Below are positions 35,302-43,124 of a stretch of DNA of 64,000 nucleotides, one piece after another. The stretch is from an uncultured Prevotella sp. (GTDB lineage: Bacteria > Bacteroidota > Bacteroidia > Bacteroidales > Bacteroidaceae). Under the pieces are notes generated by a model. It was not told the origin of the DNA, ran no database searches, and worked only from the letters and a program-made list of their open reading frames with translations. The stretch is from assembly GCA_944319915.1 (NCBI GenBank), contig CALUEY010000001.1, positions 62,001-126,000 of the forward strand, in the 5' to 3' direction. The position numbers were made by a program, and so were the translations under genes. Each line of letters opens with the position of its first letter. Position 1 is the stretch's first letter.

Positions 35302-35347
35302 CATCGCTCTATATGTTTAGGCGGTATACATGGATTAAAAACTAGTC

Positions 35348-36706
35348 ATGTGCGCGTTCCGCATTCACCGTGCGAAGGACGTTGCAGGCCGCGATGATTC
35401 ACTATTAAGGAAAGTGAGACTGAGAAATCTGATTGCAAGAACATTTGTTTGCCTCTGCATGATGGCAGTGGTCGATGTTGGAAGGGCGCAGGTAGTAGAC
35501 CGCACCCCGCGTACCGATACGCTCTCTTTTGCCGACCGACTGTCTGTCCGTGCCAACTTCGTTGACTGGACGTTCATGCTCCCCAATGTAGAGGTGGAGC
35601 TGAACCTCGGCAACAAGAACTGGAGCCGGTGGGCGGTGGGCCTGGGCCTCACCGGGAACTGGCAGACCTCGCATACGTTCAAGCCCGGCGTGGTTTACAA
35701 CCTCATGGAAGTGAAGGCCGACCTCCGCTATTACTGGAGGCCGAGGCTGATAGGCACGCGCGGCGTAACCAAGCAGACGGGCCTGTTAGACCGCCTTTTC
35801 TCCTGCCGCCGCGACGTGGTAAAGCGCCCGTCGATGGTGTTCTACCGGGGCGCTTACATTGCCTATTCCGACTATTCGTTCAAGTTTGGCTCCGAGGGAA
35901 ACCAAGGCTCCGCCCTCACATTGGGCGTCAGCTGGGGCGCGGTGCGCCCGCTCTACGTGTTCCGGCGGGGCAACAGCCTCGACCTCGAGCTTGGCGTGGG
36001 CGTGGGCCTGTGCTACAGGCGCAACGACAAGTACCGCCACGACCGCGAGGACGACTGCTACCCCATCACCGAGAAAGGCTCGTGGGGCATTGTGCCGTTC
36101 CCTGTGGTGAGCGACATCCGCGTGGGCCTTATATACAGGCTGGGCAAGTATCCCTCTACCTCGATGTACCGCTGGCGCTACGATGTCGACGCTGCATACG
36201 CCGCGCTCAACGACAGCATCAACGAGGCGCGCGAGGTGGAGCGCATCAACAAGCATACCGCCGACAGCATAACCAAACTGATTGACACCGAGTTCTGGCG
36301 CGTTTACAACGCCGCCGAAGGCAAGAACAAGGCCAAGGCCGACTCGCTCGACCGCGCCGACAGCAAGCGGCGCGAGCTGCAGAAGGCTGCCGAGAAGGCC
36401 GCCCGGAAGCGGCGCAAGGACGGCAAGGCCAAGGCCGACTCTGCCGCAGTGGCCCTGTCCAAGGACAGCACTGTGGCGGCCCCGCAGGCCGACACGGTGG
36501 CTGTGGACAGCGCAGCCGCGCCTACAGCCGGCCAGCCGGTCCAGGCAGCGGGCAAGGCCGACGGCGGCAACGGCAATAACGAGGGAGCCTCAGGCAATGA
36601 GGGAAATCCGTCCGGCAAGGAAAGTGGTAAAAACGACGAATCGGGCGGCGAGGCTCCCTCCGCCGCCGAAAGCGAAGGAAAGGAGGACGGCGATGAGGCT
36701 AAATGA
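35348..36706 (+). CDS. DUF3575 family outer-membrane protein with charged C-terminal extension
   Basis: The 452-residue product has an N-terminal signal sequence (FVCLCMMAVVDVGRAQ). A DUF3575-type barrel of about 240 residues follows (NFVDWTFMLPNVEVELNLGN, VKADLRYYWRPR, SWGAVRPLYVFRRG). The last about 190 residues are low-complexity Ala/Lys/Glu/Gly/Ser, first basic coiled coil (KRRELQKAAEKAARKRRKDG) then acidic and Gly/Asn-rich. DUF3575 proteins recur in Bacteroidales fimbrial operons, where they may anchor or help export subunits. First gene of the locus. Its end overlaps the next gene by 14 bp. A GTG at 35414 is an alternative start. Confidence 0.7.
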   Translation: MCAFRIHRAKDVAGRDDSLLRKVRLRNLIARTFVCLCMMAVVDVGRAQVVDRTPRTDTLSFADRLSVRANFVDWTFMLPNVEVELNLGNKNWSRWAVGLGLTGNWQTSHTFKPGVVYNLMEVKADLRYYWRPRLIGTRGVTKQTGLLDRLFSCRRDVVKRPSMVFYRGAYIAYSDYSFKFGSEGNQGSALTLGVSWGAVRPLYVFRRGNSLDLELGVGVGLCYRRNDKYRHDREDDCYPITEKGSWGIVPFPVVSDIRVGLIYRLGKYPSTSMYRWRYDVDAAYAALNDSINEAREVERINKHTADSITKLIDTEFWRVYNAAEGKNKAKADSLDRADSKRRELQKAAEKAARKRRKDGKAKADSAAVALSKDSTVAAPQADTVAVDSAAAPTAGQPVQAAGKADGGNGNNEGASGNEGNPSGKESGKNDESGGEAPSAAESEGKEDGDEAK

Positions 36707-38159
36707 CAACATTTTGCGGATGGCGGCCGCCGCGCTCTCGGCCATGGCCATGGCTTCGTGCACGGTGGATGTAGACCTCTGCAGCGACCCCATACACCCG
36801 CATTCGGCCGAGGTGGCCTATTCGTTTGACTTCGGCGGCGTGGAAGGCGCGCCCGACACGATGATAGTAGTGGCCAACAGGGTGGTGAACCGCCGCATCA
36901 GCGCCATGAACGTGAGCACTGCCACGGGCAGCGGGCGGTTCATCGTGGGAGAGCTGCCTGCAGTTCCCGTTGCGCCAGGACAGGGCGACGGCGAGGGCGA
37001 GACCCCCGGCGGCGATGGCGAGGAAGTGACTCCCGGCGGAGGCGAGGACACCCCCGATGGTGGCGAGGAAACTCCCGGTGGAGGCGAAACCACTCCCGGT
37101 GAAGAAGGCTCAGACGTAACTATAGGTGGCGACGAGGCTGCCGCGAGGGAGGGCGAGGCAGCATCGGGCGATGGCGGCGAAGAGGCCACTCCCGGCGGCG
37201 AAGATGAAACACCCGGCGGCGAGGGGGAGACCCCAAGCGAGGGCGGGGATGCTCCGGGCAGCGAAGAACTCCCTGAGTTCAGGTTGCCCGTAGGCACATA
37301 CCGCTTCCTCACTTTCAACATGGATTCTACCGAATATATATACACCGACGTGGAAAAGTTCCTTGCCGGCTCGGACAGCGTGGCCATGGGCGACCTCTAC
37401 ATAGAGTACCGTTCCTACCCAAAGAACGACCCGGACCTGCGCGGAACCATACCCGACTGGCAGGACTACAACCCATACGCCGGATACATACAGCCCGACC
37501 TCAGGCCGCTCTTCGTGGCCACGGCGGGCGCAGACCTCGCCCACGGCCAGCGCAGGCAGTGCCGCTTTGCGCCCAGGGTGACGTCGCAACTGGTTGACGT
37601 GTACTTCGACATAACGAAATACGAGGGCGGCACGCCTTTCATCGTCGACTCCGTGGTGGCCGAAATCTCCGGCCTGCCATACAGGGTGAACCTCGTGAAC
37701 GGCAACCTCGACATAAGGCGCACCAACAAGATGATGTTCCGCATGGGCCTCGTTGACGCCGGCGGCAACCCCCAGCCCGACACCTACGCCGCCACGTCGG
37801 CCACCTGCCACGCCAGCATCTCAGTGCCGGGCATAGTGCCGGGCAGCTCAACCGACGTGAACACCGGCCCGGGCATAATGCAGGTGATGATATTCATGCA
37901 CAGCGAGAACCCCGACGACCCCTCGGAGCCGCTCCACAAGATGGTGCAGGGAAAGATAAACCTGTTCAACACGCTGCGCGAGGCGCGGCTCACCGACTAT
38001 ACCGACGACATGAGGTTCGTGCGCCGCACCTGCGACCACGGCGAACTTGACATCAACGCGCCGCTAATCATCGACGGCGACGCCATACAGGAAAGCCCCG
38101 ACAACGACGGAGGACTGGACGCATGGCGCGCCTGCGACGACATAGTGGTTGACATTTGA
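36693..38159 (+). CDS. DUF5119-like fimbrial-locus lipoprotein with acidic repeat linker
   Basis: The 488-residue lipoprotein has a signal ending MASC (Cys about 23). The mature start TVDVDLCSDPIHPHSAEVAY, then FDFGG, resembles the beginning of DUF5119 lipoproteins. These occur with fimbrillin genes and are thought to be pilus anchor or accessory subunits. Residues 96-194 are a low-complexity linker of Glu, Gly, Thr, Pro and Asp built from loose TPGGxGE repeats; the domain proper resumes at LPVGTYRFLTFNMDS. The C-terminus is beta-rich. The start lies inside the previous gene (14-bp overlap), so translation is probably coupled. Confidence 0.62.
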   Translation: MRLNDNILRMAAAALSAMAMASCTVDVDLCSDPIHPHSAEVAYSFDFGGVEGAPDTMIVVANRVVNRRISAMNVSTATGSGRFIVGELPAVPVAPGQGDGEGETPGGDGEEVTPGGGEDTPDGGEETPGGGETTPGEEGSDVTIGGDEAAAREGEAASGDGGEEATPGGEDETPGGEGETPSEGGDAPGSEELPEFRLPVGTYRFLTFNMDSTEYIYTDVEKFLAGSDSVAMGDLYIEYRSYPKNDPDLRGTIPDWQDYNPYAGYIQPDLRPLFVATAGADLAHGQRRQCRFAPRVTSQLVDVYFDITKYEGGTPFIVDSVVAEISGLPYRVNLVNGNLDIRRTNKMMFRMGLVDAGGNPQPDTYAATSATCHASISVPGIVPGSSTDVNTGPGIMQVMIFMHSENPDDPSEPLHKMVQGKINLFNTLREARLTDYTDDMRFVRRTCDHGELDINAPLIIDGDAIQESPDNDGGLDAWRACDDIVVDI

Positions 38160-38283
38160 CGCTGTGGCGAACTACCCACGGACACCCACCTCAGCAAGCA
38201 CATACGTTTCAACTCATAAGAATAAATAACCACGCCGGGCTGTGGCAATGGCCACGCTGCCTCAGGCAAAAACATAAACAAGA

Positions 38284-39702
38284 ATGCGCAAAGACAGCAA
38301 AACAACGGCCGCGGCCATCGCGCGGCTCATGCTGGCAGCCGTGCTGCCCCTCGTCATGCTGGCAGCCTGCACCGACACATACCCCAACATAGTAAGCAAC
38401 GACGGCAGCGGCATAGGCAACGACGAGACTTACGACCGCACGCCGATAATGCTCTACGTAAACGAGCCTAACTACTTCTCCATCATCGCCACGCGCGGCA
38501 CGGGCGAACTTACCGTTGACAAGCCGGAGAAGTATTACAACTCCGTGGTACACGTGTTCGCATTCCGCGACGGCCCCGACGCGCAGGGCGTGTTCTCGGG
38601 CAACGCCGACATGACCCGCACCGTACACTCCACCCCCCGGGGGCGATACGACGCCCACCGCACCGACTGCCTGCTCGACGGCCCCGACTACAACCTGGGA
38701 ATGCCAACGATGTTCAGCCGGGCCGAAAACGGAATGATAGAGATGCAGGAGCTTGACAGCAACTTCTGCTACAGCGCGCGCTACCAGGACGTGGGCTACA
38801 ACTTCTTTGCATACCACATTGACGACCAGGCCATCGTCGATGCCAACACGCAGCGCCTTGCCGACCGCATAAAATACAACATCGAAATCGACGGGGCGCA
38901 GGACATAATGGTGGGCAACGCGCCTAAGCTCACCCGCCGCGTGCTCGACGAGAAGATGGCGCCGGGCAACCTGCACATCAGCGCCACCGACCAGGAGAAG
39001 ATTCTCAACATAGGCAACTACAGCACCTTTGCCGCCCACCGCGGCGTTAACCCTACCATCGACATGCGCCACCTGCTCACCATGTTCCGCTTCACCGCCT
39101 ATCCGGGCGACCGCTCGGCGGCCAACATAAGGATAAAGGGCATACGCATGGAGAGCAAATACCGCGGCGACCTTACCGTGGCGGCCAACGACACGTCGCT
39201 CATAGGCATAGCGTTCTCTGAGGACAGGGCCGATTTGAAGCTGCGCGACAAGACCGACGGCTCGGAGCCTGCCCCGCCACTCAACCCCGAGGGCTACGTG
39301 GTGCAGTGGACCGACGACATGGCTGGCCTCGACTGGCAGGCGCGCCCCGGCCTGCAGGTGGGCGGGTGCCTGCTTGTTGCGCCCGACAGAGCCTACACGC
39401 TGACGCTCGTGTACGAGCAGACCGTGGACATCGGCAACGGCCAGACCGAAGTGAGGCAGTTAGAGACGCAGTACCGCCTGCGCGCCGACAACTCCCGCTT
39501 GTACTGGGACCCCGAGGCAGGGGAGTACCGCTTCCGCCCGGGCTATTACTACGACGTGAAGGTTGTGGTGTATGGCCTGCAGCCAATCACCGTTGAGGTG
39601 GGCATCGACACGTGGCAAGATGGCGGCGACATACCGCTCGACCCCGACGACGAGGAGTCCAACGACGAGTGGCTCGGCGATGAAGACGTGGCGGTGGGCT
39701 GA
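38284..39702 (+). CDS. Fimbrillin-family (Mfa-like) lipoprotein, first of three
   Basis: The 472-residue product has a lipobox LAAC (Cys about 29). The N-terminal Arg-containing segment IIATRGTGEL resembles the site where type V pilins are cut by an Arg-specific protease before strand exchange. The body fits the fimbrillin-like two-domain beta-sandwich pattern (YNFFAYHIDD, MRHLLTMFRFTAYPG with the typical internal helix/strand, then LLVAPDRAYTLTLVY and FRPGYYYDVKVVVYGLQPIT). It ends with a WQDGGDIPLDPDDEE motif shared with the next gene. Possibly a minor or tip subunit, as it is larger than its paralogues. Confidence 0.7.
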   Translation: MRKDSKTTAAAIARLMLAAVLPLVMLAACTDTYPNIVSNDGSGIGNDETYDRTPIMLYVNEPNYFSIIATRGTGELTVDKPEKYYNSVVHVFAFRDGPDAQGVFSGNADMTRTVHSTPRGRYDAHRTDCLLDGPDYNLGMPTMFSRAENGMIEMQELDSNFCYSARYQDVGYNFFAYHIDDQAIVDANTQRLADRIKYNIEIDGAQDIMVGNAPKLTRRVLDEKMAPGNLHISATDQEKILNIGNYSTFAAHRGVNPTIDMRHLLTMFRFTAYPGDRSAANIRIKGIRMESKYRGDLTVAANDTSLIGIAFSEDRADLKLRDKTDGSEPAPPLNPEGYVVQWTDDMAGLDWQARPGLQVGGCLLVAPDRAYTLTLVYEQTVDIGNGQTEVRQLETQYRLRADNSRLYWDPEAGEYRFRPGYYYDVKVVVYGLQPITVEVGIDTWQDGGDIPLDPDDEESNDEWLGDEDVAVG

Positions 39703-39774
39703 CGCGCGCCCGCTGCTGTTGACATAGGTTATAGGTACTATATAGTTTTATCATTAATTTAAACTACATTCATT

Positions 39775-40989
39775 ATGAGAAAATCGATTTTCTTCGCAGC
39801 CGCATTCGCCGGTGTGCTTTGCAGCTGCTCGCAGGATGAGGCCATCGATGGTGGCATGGCGTCTGGCGCACAGGATGGGCTTGTTCCCATCGAGATTGGC
39901 GTGGCGCAGGTAAAGAGCGCCGTTACCCGTGGTACCGGTACGGTAGGCACCACTGACGAGGAAACCAACACTTGGGCTGGCCAGAAGTTCAATGTCTATA
40001 TGTTCAACCAGGGAACAGTGACCCCCGCCGTTGATGTGGAAGACTCCCCCATCTACAGCAACGCTGTGTTCAAAGCTCCCGAGGCTGCGTTGAGCACGGC
40101 TGAGGGCACGGCAACTGCCGAGGACGGGCGCGTGCAGTATTATCCCTCTGAGGGCAAGTTCGACTTCGTGGGCTACCGCACGGATGGTGCTGAGCAGGGC
40201 ACTCCGAGCGTCAGCGCAGACGGAAACAGCCTTGAGTTGCCTATCATAATCGATGGCTCGCAGGACGTGATGGTTGCCGACGCTGCCGAAACAGAACTCG
40301 GCGAGGTGCCTTACGACCGCACATTCTCTGCCTACTCGGCTCGCAAGGGCGTTGATCCCATGCTCACCTTTGAGCACTTGCTCACCCGCCTGCAGTTCAC
40401 CATAATCGGCGGCAACGAGGGTTCGTGCAGCCACATGGGCACCGATGGCTCTACCGAGATGGGTGTTCGTGTGCAGTCTATCAAAGTGAAATCGATGACC
40501 AACGGCACAATGACCGTGGCTACCGTGGGCGAAGATGGCCGCACAGGCAAGGGCTCCATCGCTTGGCAAGATGACGTCCGCGGCGACCTTACGCTTATGG
40601 AGCGTACTGGCGACGCCAACCAGAACCTCACGCCGATGAGCGAGGTGGTGCCTACATGGAACGAGGGAACTGCTAGCGGCGACGAGATGCAGGCCGGCGA
40701 GGCTCTGCTCGTTGCTCCCGACGACCAGTACGAGCTCACCGTGACACTCGCCCAGAACGTGGTTGTCAACAACGCAGGCGACGTGGAGGAGAAGCTCATC
40801 ACCCTTAACGACTACATCCATCTTGACGGCTCCCAGTTGCTGGGCGGACACTCGTACAACGTTAAGGTCACCGTATACGGCCTTGAGGAAATAACCATTG
40901 ACACCAAGCTCACCCCCTGGGAGGATGGCGGTGTCATAGAGCTTAACCCCATGGACGAGCCTAACGTGCCTTATGCTGCCAATATGTAA
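39775..40989 (+). CDS. Fimbrillin-family lipoprotein, second of three (candidate major subunit)
   Basis: The 404-residue product has a lipobox LCSC (Cys about 17) and an Arg site VTRGTGTVGTTDEE like that of its upstream paralogue. The fimbrillin body is recognisable (YPSEGKFDFVGYRTDGAEQG, ARKGVDPMLTFEHLLTRLQF, ALLVAPDDQYELTVTLAQN, GGHSYNVKVTVYGLEEI), ending TPWEDGGVIELN. Its codons contain more GCT, GTT and CGT than the flanking genes, resembling the ribosomal genes here, so it may be the most highly made subunit (inference). A 72-bp AT-rich gap precedes it. Confidence 0.75.
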   Translation: MRKSIFFAAAFAGVLCSCSQDEAIDGGMASGAQDGLVPIEIGVAQVKSAVTRGTGTVGTTDEETNTWAGQKFNVYMFNQGTVTPAVDVEDSPIYSNAVFKAPEAALSTAEGTATAEDGRVQYYPSEGKFDFVGYRTDGAEQGTPSVSADGNSLELPIIIDGSQDVMVADAAETELGEVPYDRTFSAYSARKGVDPMLTFEHLLTRLQFTIIGGNEGSCSHMGTDGSTEMGVRVQSIKVKSMTNGTMTVATVGEDGRTGKGSIAWQDDVRGDLTLMERTGDANQNLTPMSEVVPTWNEGTASGDEMQAGEALLVAPDDQYELTVTLAQNVVVNNAGDVEEKLITLNDYIHLDGSQLLGGHSYNVKVTVYGLEEITIDTKLTPWEDGGVIELNPMDEPNVPYAANM

Positions 40990-41035
40990 TGGCGCGGCAA
41001 ATTACTTAACATAAAGATAAATGAACGGAAAAGAT

Positions 41036-42202
41036 ATGAAAAAGCAACTGTTATTCTTGTCTATGGCAGCCGTGGCTGCCCTCACATCGTGCTCTAACGA
41101 CGATGCCCCCGAGGCACCAGTGGACGTGCCTGTGGGCATGAGCGAGGTGCCTATCCGCCTCTCCACCGGCGTGCAGGGAACACGCGCCAGCATAGAGTCT
41201 GACGGGAACGGCCTCTTCGAGGTCGACGGGCTGGGCATCTACGCCCTCGCCCGCACCGTGATGCAGGTGAACCCGGCCCCGCTGCCCATCTCTTGGGCCG
41301 GCGACGCGCCCGGCACCAACACTTACGGCGTGCTGCTTGAGAACCTTGAGGCCAACGCGGTGAAGAACGAGGAGGGAACCCTCACCAACATAGAGTTCGC
41401 CGACGGCCAGACGTACTACTACCCCATGGGCAACTGGTACACCTACGGCTTCTACGGCTACTACCCCCGCACCGAGGCCATAGAGGCCACGGCTACCACA
41501 CGCGTGGCTAACATCACCATCACGGGTAAGGAAGACGTGATCTACGGCAAGGCCGTGAGCGATGAGGCTTACGCCTACAGCGCGCGCTACTTCCGTCAGG
41601 AGGGCAACCGCGACAAGGTGCCTGCAATGCAATTCGACCACAAACTGATGCGCATAACGTTCAGCGCCGTGCCTGCTCCCGATGTTGAGGGCGGCGACAC
41701 TTACGTGAGCGCGCTCAACATGAAGGTGCAGAGCGTAAAGGTGCTCCGCGTTCCCGTGAACGGTAAGCTGGTGATTGCCGACTATACCAATCCCGAGAAC
41801 AATGGCAAGCTGACGTTCGACTGGGAGGACACTCTTGCCATGCAGGATCTCACGCTGCTTGATGCCAACGACCAGCCGCTCAACTCCGACAACTACTATA
41901 TGGAGGTTGTGAACAACGACACCGTTGTGGAGAAGACCATCGGTCAGGGCATCCTGCTGCCGGTGCCGGAGCAGGGTAGCAGTTACAAGTATCGCGTAGC
42001 CGTGACCCTGGCAGACCGCGAGGGCAACGTGTATGAGTGCGAATACCCGCAGGAACTGGAGCTGAGCGAGGGCGCATCGTTCCAGCCCGGCAAGTCGTAC
42101 AACGTAAGGATGACCATCAACGGCCCAAAGGTGGTGTCGATGACGGCCAACCTCACGCAGTGGACTGACGGCGACGGTACCCTTACCGGCATCGAGTTCT
42201 GA
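41036..42202 (+). CDS. Fimbrillin-family lipoprotein, third of three
   Basis: The 388-residue product has a lipobox LTSC (Cys about 20) and an N-terminal segment STGVQGTRASIES with an Arg in the same place as its paralogues. The middle part follows the fimbrillin pattern (YYPMGNWYTYGFYGYYPRTE, AYSARYFRQEGN, MQFDHKLMRITFSAVP). The C-terminus is FQPGKSYNVRMTINGPKVVSM then LTQWTDGDGTL. The second in-frame ATG was chosen because it gives a compact lipoprotein signal starting MKKQLLFL; the first is at 41021. A 10-bp hairpin follows and may end or attenuate the transcript. Confidence 0.72.
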   Translation: MKKQLLFLSMAAVAALTSCSNDDAPEAPVDVPVGMSEVPIRLSTGVQGTRASIESDGNGLFEVDGLGIYALARTVMQVNPAPLPISWAGDAPGTNTYGVLLENLEANAVKNEEGTLTNIEFADGQTYYYPMGNWYTYGFYGYYPRTEAIEATATTRVANITITGKEDVIYGKAVSDEAYAYSARYFRQEGNRDKVPAMQFDHKLMRITFSAVPAPDVEGGDTYVSALNMKVQSVKVLRVPVNGKLVIADYTNPENNGKLTFDWEDTLAMQDLTLLDANDQPLNSDNYYMEVVNNDTVVEKTIGQGILLPVPEQGSSYKYRVAVTLADREGNVYECEYPQELELSEGASFQPGKSYNVRMTINGPKVVSMTANLTQWTDGDGTLTGIEF

Positions 42203-42229
42203 CGCCGGTACGAAAGCCAACCAACGCAC

Positions 42230-42258
42230 GCCCGGCGGGGGAACTGCTCCCGCCGGGC
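42230..42258 (+). terminator. Intra-locus hairpin after the fimbrillin genes
   Basis: GCCCGGCGGG (42230-42239) pairs perfectly with CCCGCCGGGC (42249-42258) across a 9-nt loop. It starts 28 bp after the third fimbrillin stop. There is no T tract, so it may be an attenuator or a 3'-end stabiliser rather than a full stop. Confidence 0.55.
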
Positions 42259-42356
42259 ATGCTTGCCACCCTTGCCGCCACCGGCGGACTGGGCGCGCAA
42301 GCCAAACCTCAGCGGGTCGGAATGCCCGTTAGCATAGTAACAAGAACAAAAAGAAG

Positions 42357-42911
42357 ATGAAAAGACTGTTGACAGCTGCCTTGCTGGCTCTCTCATGCCT
42401 CGCCGCGCGGGCGCAGATGGTGGCCGTGAGCACCGATGCGCTCATGGACGCGCTGATGATTCCGCAGGTGGGGGCCGAGCTTGTGGTGGGCGAGCGCACA
42501 TCGGTGGGGCTGGGCCTCTTCGGCAGCAGCAAGCCTTGGGGCAAGCAGGTAAAGCTGGCCGGGCTGCAGCCCGAGTGGCGCTACTACTTCTCCGGGCGGC
42601 CCATGCACCGCCACTTCGTGGGCGTGGGCGCTCTCGGCGCCACCTACGACATTACCTGGAAAGGCAAGGTGTACGACGGATACGCCGTAGGCTTAGGCGT
42701 CACCTTCGGCTATGTGATAGCCCTCACCAAGCGGCTCAACATCGACCTGCACGCCGGAATCGGCATAGTGGGCTACAGGCAGAAGGAATACTTCGAGTCC
42801 GACAGCTACGAGCAGGACATGGAATATGGCGCCACGGCGCAGGCAAACGCCAGCGGCTACGTGCTGCTGCCAACTCGCGTGGGCGTCTCAGTGTCGTACA
42901 TATTGAAGTAA
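42357..42911 (+). CDS. DUF3575 family outer-membrane protein, short form
   Basis: The 184-residue product has a signal peptide (LLTAALLALSCLAARAQ). A single DUF3575-like barrel follows: VSTDALMDALMIPQVGAELV, then SVGLGLFGSSKPWG, LQPEWRYYFSGRPMHRHFVG and a terminal VSVSYILK. It is about the length of DUF3575 alone and lacks the charged tail of the first protein in the locus. It likely sits in the outer membrane. The gap of 213 bp to the next gene contains no recognisable element. Confidence 0.72.
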   Translation: MKRLLTAALLALSCLAARAQMVAVSTDALMDALMIPQVGAELVVGERTSVGLGLFGSSKPWGKQVKLAGLQPEWRYYFSGRPMHRHFVGVGALGATYDITWKGKVYDGYAVGLGVTFGYVIALTKRLNIDLHAGIGIVGYRQKEYFESDSYEQDMEYGATAQANASGYVLLPTRVGVSVSYILK

Positions 42912-43124
42912 TGCAGCCCCGGGGCGGTGGCCATCGGCAAACCAGGCCGTGGCAAGGCCGCCGTGCGCCGTGCATGGATAGATGAGGGTTTCTTGCGCTT
43001 AAGGCCAAGGTACTCGCATCTGCGCAGTTGCGCACGAAGCGTCATGCCCATGGGGATATAGGGGCGGGGCAGGCTGTGCTTCCCTCTTCCCGCCAAACAT
43101 CACAGCATAATATCACACCGTAAG

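Noticed and set aside
35140-35347. Invertible promoter of the fimbrial locus
   Set aside because: Invertible promoters in this phylum are flanked by inverted repeats and often a tyrosine recombinase. I found direct repeats and a G tract but no inverted pair around the promoter and no recombinase gene.
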